Shown: piece by piece, positions 54,599 to 59,884 of the stretch
Numbering within the stretch: the stretch's first letter is position 1
How the letters are laid out: each line of letters starts with the position of its first letter
Source: Streptomyces phyllanthi
GTDB lineage: Bacteria > Actinomycetota > Actinomycetes > Streptomycetales > Streptomycetaceae
Length of the DNA: 59,884 nucleotides
Assembly: GCF_009377205.1 (NCBI RefSeq)
Contig: NZ_VJZE01000011.1
Location: 1 to 59,884 of the forward strand
Direction of reading: 5' to 3'
Notes under the pieces: model-generated
The model's database searches: none
What the model was told of the DNA's origin: nothing
What the model saw: only the letters and a program-made list of their open reading frames with translations
Position numbers and translations under genes: made by a program

Positions 54599-54648
54599 CG
54601 CTACCCGGTCTTCGGGCGCGTCCTCGCTACCCGGTCTTCGGGCGCGTC
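54599..54648. repeat. Tandem duplication of 26 bp
   Basis: CGCTACCCGGTCTTCGGGCG plus CGTC is present twice, 26 bases apart, in the gap downstream of the hydrolase gene. Confidence 0.85.
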
Positions 54649-54672
54649 GCCTCGCCGCTGACGCCGGTCACC

Positions 54673-57600
54673 TCATCGCACCTCCTTCGCGTACTGCGCG
54701 ACCGTGATCCGGTCGAGCAGCGGCGCGTAGCGGGAGCGGAGCAGCACCCCGGGGAAGGTGTCCGAGGCGTAGGTGGTGCCGTCGAAGTTGGGCAGTTCCT
54801 CGGAGCGGAAGGTGAGCGTGTTCTGTCCCTTCTCGAGCTGGACCGGGACGGTCAGCTCCCAGAAGTCGTTCTGGTGGAAGGTGTGCGGGAAGGTGACCCG
54901 CTGCGTCGTGCCGCCGTTGGCGGTGAGGTCGGCGTGGCGGGCGAGCGGGTCCGGGTTGTAGTGGGTGGCCGGGGACTGTTCGGGGTTGGAGTAGCGGATG
55001 CGCAGCGCGTACAGGCCCGACCTGTCCGCGGCGACGGTGAACGTGGCCGTGTTGCCGTTGCCCGGGTCACCGCCGATGCCGGTGATGGCGGTGCCGTCCG
55101 TGGCCAGGGAGAGCGGGCTGAGCGTGGCCGAGCCGGCGAGGGTGGCGTCCTGCGCCTCGTACGTACGCGTCTTGAGGGTGCCCTCGGTCGGGGTGACCGT
55201 CAGGCGGTCGACGAGGGTGGTGGACGAACCTCCGGTCACCGTCACCTTGTTGACGCCGCCGGACAGGGAGACCGCGACGCTGTCCCCGTCCTTGCCCAGG
55301 CGCAGGACGCGCTGGCCGTTGACGGAGACGCGGGCGCCCGTGCCGCCGAGGGTGTCGATCCTGAGGGTGGCTTCGCGGTCGGCGGGGGAGTAGACCCAGA
55401 AGGTGGCGGTGCCCTTCTTCGGGAGCCGGGCCGCGCCCGATCCCGTGTCCGCCCGCTTCGGCAGGTCGTAGAGGGGCCGTGCCCCGCCGTCCAGCCAGGC
55501 CAGTTCACCCTCGTACACCTGGGTGCTCGAGGATGCCTCGGGGAGGGAGAGAGTGAGGCGGTCGACGATGGCGTCGCCCTTGGTGACGCCCTTGCCGTCG
55601 GCGCTCTTCGCGGCGAGAGTCAGGGTGTGCTTGCCCTTGGTGAGTTTCACCGTGGTGTCGGTGTGGTCCCAGACCACCCACTTGTAGCCGAGGGGCAGGT
55701 ACAGCTCCTGCTCGCTGTCCGCCTTGCCGTCCACGCGCAGGAAGACGTTGGTGGGGCCCTGTTCCTTCACCTTGTCGAAGGTGTTGAGGGAGTTGGCGAA
55801 GACACTCAGGTCGTAGGTGCCGTCCTCGGGCACGTCCACGGTGAAGTCGAGGGTGACGTCCGAGCCGGTGCGCAGGCCGCCGACGTTGTAGCCGCCGGAG
55901 GTGTAGAACTTCGACACATCACGGGGCGAGCCCTCGGGACCGTTCTTGGAGTAGCCGGAACCGGTGTGAGCGGCGTCCTCCGCCTCGTACGAGCTCTGCC
56001 AGCGCACCGGCGGGGACTGCGTGGCCTTCGCCTTTCCGGCCGGGCTGAGGGCGATCTCGTACGCCGAGGACTCCTTGAGCTTTGGCAGCGTGCCGTCGCC
56101 GAAGCCGAGGGAGACCGTGCCGTCGCTCGAGACCTCCACGTTCTGCTCGGCCAGCAGCTTCGGGCCCGAGGAATCGCCCACCTGCCCGGTCCACTCGATC
56201 TCCCGCACCCAGGCGTGCACGCTCTGTCCGAAGAGCTCCTCCGGAACGCCCGCGAAGGTGATGTGGCCCTTGCCGGTGGAGCCGCCGAAGATCAGCCGTG
56301 CCTGCTTCTTCTTCTCGTCGAGGGTGGCGACGCCCTGCATGGTGTAGTTCTCGCCGGGGAACGGCGGGTTCACCGTCACCGTGTGCCCGCTCATCGAGGC
56401 GTACGCGTTGAGCAGCCACCATTGCCCGTTGCCGCGGTTCGACTGCACGGCGGAGTCGGAGAGGTTGCCGTCGATGTTCCAGTACGCGATGTCGGCGTCC
56501 ACCTTGGACTCCTCGATCGCGGACACCCACTGGATCATCTGGCCCGGAACCGAGGTGTGGTAGTTGAAGGCGTACTCGTTGATGTTGATGGGGAGTTGGG
56601 TGCCCTCATGGTCGGTGCCCTTGAACAGCTCCTTCTCCCACGCCCGGTACTTGGCGACGCTCGCGCGTACCGCTTCCGGGTGGCTCAGTTCGTGCCAGGT
56701 GATCACCTCGGGGACGGTGTCGGCGGCCAGGGTGTGCGCGAGGAAGCCCTTCACCTGGTCGAAGAGGACGCTGGTGTTGGGGCCGGCGATGCGCGCGTCG
56801 GGCATCTTGCCCTTGATGAGCTTGTAGGCGCTGTCCCACGCGGCGAGGAAGTCGTCGGGGTCGCTCAGCCAGCTGACCTTGTTGTAGCTCCACTGGCCGG
56901 TGCCGAACATGTTGCCCTCGGGCTCGTTGAACGGCACGAAGACGATGTTGTCCTGGTACTGCTCCGGCAGTCGCAGGACCTGGTCCACCTGCTTGGCGAT
57001 CTTCTCCTCGTAGAGCTTGAGCTTCTGCGCGGGGGAGTCGCCCGGCCACTCGTAGGGGAACCCGCGGTGGATGTCGGTCATGTAGATGTAGACGTCACCG
57101 TCGGTGGAGTCGGCCAGCGGCTTCACCACCTCCAGCGCGTCGGCACCGGGGTGTTGCGGGCCGTCCTGCGCCTTGGTGGAGACTGTGCGCAGGCCCATGC
57201 CCTCGATGAGGTTGTTGCTGGGGACGTCCGGTCCGTACACGCCGTAGAGCGTGCCGGAGGCACCGCCGTGGAACGCGCCGGTGTCCGAGCCGAGGTCGAC
57301 GGTGAGCTGCCCCTCGCGGACCACGGTGACCGTCGCCTTGACGCCACGTCCGGCTGCCGTGCCCGACACCGTGAAGGAACCGGGCTGGGCGTACTTGTCG
57401 GACGGTACGGCGTCCCAGGTGATCGGCAGATCGCGGTCGTAGCCGTCGGAGAAGGAGGCGCGGACGGCGGTGGGGAGGGACGGAGCGGTTCCGGTGGTCG
57501 TACGGACCTCGAAGGACGTCTTCGAGAGATCCTGGACCGTCGGCATGTCCCCGACCGTACCGGCCACCTGTTCGGCGCTCAGCGCCGAGTGCCACACCGT

Positions 57601-58326
57601 GAAGTCGTCGATCGCGCCCTTGAGCAGCGGGTCCGGCCAGAAGGACTTGCCGATGTAGCCGGCGGCCGTGGCCGAGCCGTCCAGCAGGTCCTTGGCCTTG
57701 ATCGGCGTCGCGGCGGAGGAGACCGCCACGCCGTCGAGGTAGGTGGTGAGCCGGCCGGCGGCGGTGTCGAGGGTGACGGTGACCGTCCGCCACTCGTTCG
57801 CGGGGAGCGCCGCGTAGCCGCGGACCTGTGCCTCCGCGCCGCCTCCGCCGGTGGTCACGGAGGTCTGGAACAGCCCGTTGCCGTTGTACGGGGTGCTGAA
57901 GAGGTACTTGGTAGTGTTGGTGCCCAGATCGAAGATCCGCTGCCAGGACGACTTGTCGCCGCCCCACTTCACGCGGGCGGACACCGTCAGGTCGGTCGCG
58001 TCGCCGACCACTCCGCGGGGCAGGCGGACGTACGCGCCGTCGGATGTGGGCGCCCCGCCGGGCAGGGCGAGCGCCTTGCCGCCGTTCGTGCCGTCGACGG
58101 ACTGGGCGGTGGAGCCGTTCACCAGGCTCGCCGTCAGACCGTTGCCGGAACTGTCGGTGATCTTCCCGGACGCGAGGTCGTCCTCGTCGAAGGTGTAGCG
58201 GGCCGTGGGCTGGGGCGTGTCGGCCGCCTGTGCGGGGACGGCCGGCGCGACCAGTACGCCGGCGCCGAGGGCCAGGGCCACGGCGGCCGGGGCCCGGCGC
58301 CGGGCGGATCTGTCAGCGGATGGCAT
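54673..58326 (-). CDS. Secreted multidomain glycoside hydrolase (clan GH-A-like) with LamG and CBM modules
   Basis: Extracellular enzyme of 1,217 residues. ATG 58326 has GAGGA upstream and gives a signal peptide ([29 protein letters not shown]). LamG/ConA-like domain about 35-265 (ARYTFDEDDLASGKITDSSGNGL), Ig-like segment about 285-345 (SFSDGYDRDLPITWDAVPSDKYAQPGSFTV), then a catalytic barrel about 360-720. In it FVPFNEPEGN gives a candidate acid/base Glu468 and NINEYAF a candidate nucleophile Glu584, as in clan GH-A. C-terminal CBM6/35-like beta domains start YEAEDAAHTG, YEGELAW and YEAQDATLAG. Substrate unknown, probably a plant or microbial polysaccharide. Divergent from a LacI repressor with shared operators, so substrate-induced. 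Confidence 0.87.
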   Translation of the reverse strand: MPSADRSARRRAPAAVALALGAGVLVAPAVPAQAADTPQPTARYTFDEDDLASGKITDSSGNGLTASLVNGSTAQSVDGTNGGKALALPGGAPTSDGAYVRLPRGVVGDATDLTVSARVKWGGDKSSWQRIFDLGTNTTKYLFSTPYNGNGLFQTSVTTGGGGAEAQVRGYAALPANEWRTVTVTLDTAAGRLTTYLDGVAVSSAATPIKAKDLLDGSATAAGYIGKSFWPDPLLKGAIDDFTVWHSALSAEQVAGTVGDMPTVQDLSKTSFEVRTTTGTAPSLPTAVRASFSDGYDRDLPITWDAVPSDKYAQPGSFTVSGTAAGRGVKATVTVVREGQLTVDLGSDTGAFHGGASGTLYGVYGPDVPSNNLIEGMGLRTVSTKAQDGPQHPGADALEVVKPLADSTDGDVYIYMTDIHRGFPYEWPGDSPAQKLKLYEEKIAKQVDQVLRLPEQYQDNIVFVPFNEPEGNMFGTGQWSYNKVSWLSDPDDFLAAWDSAYKLIKGKMPDARIAGPNTSVLFDQVKGFLAHTLAADTVPEVITWHELSHPEAVRASVAKYRAWEKELFKGTDHEGTQLPININEYAFNYHTSVPGQMIQWVSAIEESKVDADIAYWNIDGNLSDSAVQSNRGNGQWWLLNAYASMSGHTVTVNPPFPGENYTMQGVATLDEKKKQARLIFGGSTGKGHITFAGVPEELFGQSVHAWVREIEWTGQVGDSSGPKLLAEQNVEVSSDGTVSLGFGDGTLPKLKESSAYEIALSPAGKAKATQSPPVRWQSSYEAEDAAHTGSGYSKNGPEGSPRDVSKFYTSGGYNVGGLRTGSDVTLDFTVDVPEDGTYDLSVFANSLNTFDKVKEQGPTNVFLRVDGKADSEQELYLPLGYKWVVWDHTDTTVKLTKGKHTLTLAAKSADGKGVTKGDAIVDRLTLSLPEASSSTQVYEGELAWLDGGARPLYDLPKRADTGSGAARLPKKGTATFWVYSPADREATLRIDTLGGTGARVSVNGQRVLRLGKDGDSVAVSLSGGVNKVTVTGGSSTTLVDRLTVTPTEGTLKTRTYEAQDATLAGSATLSPLSLATDGTAITGIGGDPGNGNTATFTVAADRSGLYALRIRYSNPEQSPATHYNPDPLARHADLTANGGTTQRVTFPHTFHQNDFWELTVPVQLEKGQNTLTFRSEELPNFDGTTYASDTFPGVLLRSRYAPLLDRITVAQYAKEVR

Positions 58327-58431
58327 GGATCGCGTCCTCAATCCTTGAGTAACGGGTCCCGGTCGGCCCGCCTCGGTCGGATGCTCGTGCGCATGCCGTT
58401 GCCGGCGAGGAGGCTCCGGGATGACGTGTGG

Positions 58432-58445
58432 TCGAATCGGTTCGA
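58432..58445. promoter_or_regulatory. LacI-type operator 1
   Basis: TCGAATCGGTTCGA, about 106 bp upstream of the hydrolase start. Same core as the three other sites in this interval, with one change. Confidence 0.7.
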
Positions 58446-58551
58446 TCACATGCGCCCCAGAGGTAAGGGGCTTGTCCAGGTGGCAGTGGCGACGCTCCGC
58501 ACGGCAAGGGCCGTGGGGGAGCGGGCCCCGGTCGCCGGAAGGATCACTTCA

Positions 58552-58565
58552 TCGAACCGGTTCGC
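58552..58565. promoter_or_regulatory. LacI-type operator 2
   Basis: TCGAACCGGTTCGC: palindromic core CGAACCGGTTCG in the hydrolase-repressor divergent region. Confidence 0.75.
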
Positions 58566-58705
58566 AGGAAGCTAGCACCGGGGAAATCGCCCAGCAATAC
58601 CTCTGACACAAGCGAAGTCCCGGATCCTCCGGATTCCCGTGCTGTACGAGAAGTGTCGTTTCAGGTGTTGACAGGTGTCCGGCTTGTTCCTACCTTCACT
58701 TCACG

Positions 58706-58717
58706 CGAACCGGTTCG
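58706..58717. promoter_or_regulatory. LacI-type operator 3
   Basis: Perfect CGAACCGGTTCG palindrome, about 100 bp before the repressor start. Confidence 0.75.
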
Positions 58718-58785
58718 ACGACCGGTGGTCGTTCTCTTCACAGCCCAGCATCCACGCGAGTCGGACGCTCTGCCTCATGGCAGTA

Positions 58786-58799
58786 TCGAACCGGTTCGA
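58786..58799. promoter_or_regulatory. LacI-type operator 4 (repressor leader)
   Basis: Perfect TCGAACCGGTTCGA palindrome immediately before the AAAAAGGAG ribosome site of the LacI gene, placed for autoregulation. Confidence 0.8.
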
Positions 58800-58813
58800 A
58801 AAAGGAGTTCTCC

Positions 58814-59830
58814 GTGAACATCGGTGAGATCGCCCGGCGGGCCGGTGTCTCGCGGAGCACCGTGTCGTATGCGTTGAGTGGCAAGCGGCCGGTGTCGGAC
58901 GACACGCGGCAGAAGATCCAGCGGGTGATCGATGAGCTGGGTTATCGGCCCAATGCGAGTGCGCGGGCCCTGGCCAATGGCCGGACCAGCACGATCGGTC
59001 TGGTGTTCCCGCCGGCTGGGAACCATTACACGGGGATGCAGCTGGACTTCATCGGCAGTGTGGTGGAGGCGGCCGCGGCGTATGACTACGACGTGCTGCT
59101 GTCTCCGAGTGGTGTGGACAGTGACCGTTCGTTCCAGCGGTTGCTGGGGGAGCGGCGGGTGGACGGCGCGATCCTGATGGAGATCAGGCTGGAGGACGAC
59201 CGGGTCGATCACCTGGCCGCGCTGGGCTTTCCCTCGGTTGCCATCGGCCGCACCGCGCATCCGGAGGGCGGCTGGTGGGTGGGGTTGGACCACACGGCTC
59301 TGGTGGAGGCGTGTGTGCACCATCTGGCGGATCTCGGTCATCGGCGGGTGGCTTTCGTCAACCGGCCGGAGGGGTTGCTGCGGGCGGGGTATGAGTCCGC
59401 GCACCGGGGGCTGGACGGGTTCACCAAGGCCGCGGCGGAGCGCGGGCTGGCGGTGCGGACGTACTGCTGCGGGGATGATGCCGCTTCGGGGCAGGCGTGC
59501 CTGGAGCGGATCCTGCACGATGAGCCGGCCACGACGGGTCTGGTGACGCTGAACGAGGCTGCTCTGGGCGGTCTTTACCGGGGGCTTGCCGAGGCGGGCC
59601 GTCATGTGCCGCGGGACTTCTCCGTCACCGGGGTGGTGGCCGGCCGCTGGGCGGAGACGGTGACGCCGCAGCTCACCGCGGCGGATGTGCCGGCGGAGGA
59701 GATGGGCCGTCGTGCTGTCGATCTGCTCGTCGAGCGGCTGGATCATCCCGGCGCGTCGCCCCGGCACCATCTTCTCGCGCCGCCGATCTCGTTGCGGGCC
59801 AGCACCGGACCCGCCCACGGCACCTCCTGA
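58814..59830 (+). CDS. LacI-family transcriptional repressor
   Basis: Repressor of 338 residues, complete. Helix-turn-helix and hinge: MNIGEIARRAGVSRSTVSYALSGKRPVSDDTRQKIQRVIDELGYRPNASARALANGRTSTIGLVFP (LacI signature, residues 1-66). The periplasmic-binding-protein-like ligand domain follows, ending RAVDLLVERLDHPGASPRHHLLAPPISLRAST. It should bind the CGAACCGGTTCG palindromes in front of its own gene and of the divergent glycoside hydrolase gene, and release them on binding a sugar made by that enzyme. GTG start at 58814 with AAAGGAG at ideal spacing. Confidence 0.93.
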   Translation: MNIGEIARRAGVSRSTVSYALSGKRPVSDDTRQKIQRVIDELGYRPNASARALANGRTSTIGLVFPPAGNHYTGMQLDFIGSVVEAAAAYDYDVLLSPSGVDSDRSFQRLLGERRVDGAILMEIRLEDDRVDHLAALGFPSVAIGRTAHPEGGWWVGLDHTALVEACVHHLADLGHRRVAFVNRPEGLLRAGYESAHRGLDGFTKAAAERGLAVRTYCCGDDAASGQACLERILHDEPATTGLVTLNEAALGGLYRGLAEAGRHVPRDFSVTGVVAGRWAETVTPQLTAADVPAEEMGRRAVDLLVERLDHPGASPRHHLLAPPISLRASTGPAHGTS

Positions 59831-59884
59831 ATCCGAAGGCCCCGGCCTCCGCCCCAATTCCGACCACGACACACGGGCATATTC

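Noticed and set aside
54565..58575. 1,336-codon plus-strand frame opposite the glycoside hydrolase
   Set aside because: Valine/Gly-rich antisense shadow; the opposite strand has a signal peptide, domains and a ribosome site.

Overview
The window is high-GC DNA with strong third-position GC codon bias, GTG/TTG starts, a WhiB-like protein, XRE/DUF5753 + DUF397 regulator clusters, DUF402, DUF1707, DUF4245 and DUF6542 proteins and abundant GC-rich hairpin terminators. Together these point to a Streptomyces (or very close actinomycete) chromosome. Two core blocks carry housekeeping genes in the order I recall from S. coelicolor around SCO5040-SCO5060: SpoIIE phosphatase, DUF402 protein, fumC (2.4-7.2 kb), then class I fumarase, DUF1707, wblI, glpX, DUF4245, nitroreductase, xseB-xseA, ispH, ppgK, DUF6542 and ychF (23.9-35.8 kb).

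Accessory region 1 (about 7.2-23.85 kb) sits between the two fumarase genes. A large secreted DNRLRE/FG-GAP protein (minus strand) is divergent from a roughly 2,580-residue RHS/YD-repeat protein with an internal ricin-type lectin insert, an RHS core, a basic coiled-coil segment, a HINT autoprocessing domain and a C-terminal cytidine-deaminase toxin carrying HVE and PCGFC zinc motifs like DddA-type double-stranded-DNA cytosine deaminases. A CRP-like palindrome lies between the two genes. Downstream of the toxin lie a dedicated candidate immunity gene, a SUKH-like C-terminal remnant, two unknown genes, two lipoprotein paralogues (one frameshifted) and a DUF397/DUF5753 pair that has lost its HTH. 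This is a polymorphic-toxin locus with a tail of immunity genes and gene debris.

Accessory region 2 (35.8-54.6 kb) mixes live genes with debris. It has a decayed Uma2 gene; a PaaI thioesterase-TetR pair with a palindromic operator; a transposase scrap; a giant NACHT STAND NTPase whose last ~130 codons are out of frame; an AAA ATPase/DUF234-type gene with a nuclease-like C-terminus; and a 304-bp direct repeat that copies the frameshifted end of the NACHT gene to the far side of the ATPase. Further on are a lipoprotein, a 162-bp MITE-like element with 3-bp TGA target duplications, a broken Ser/Thr kinase, a NUDIX hydrolase, two truncated genes abutting each other, a whiJ-like XRE/small protein/ATPase cluster and a Rid-family remnant. 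NACHT and ATPase genes of these types are commonly antiviral, so the segment may be a decaying defence island.

The right end (54.6-59.9 kb) is a sugar-utilisation unit: a secreted 1,217-residue clan GH-A-like glycoside hydrolase with LamG and CBM-like modules, divergent from a LacI-family repressor, with four CGAACCGGTTCG-type operators between and in front of them. No tRNA, rRNA or CRISPR array was recognised.
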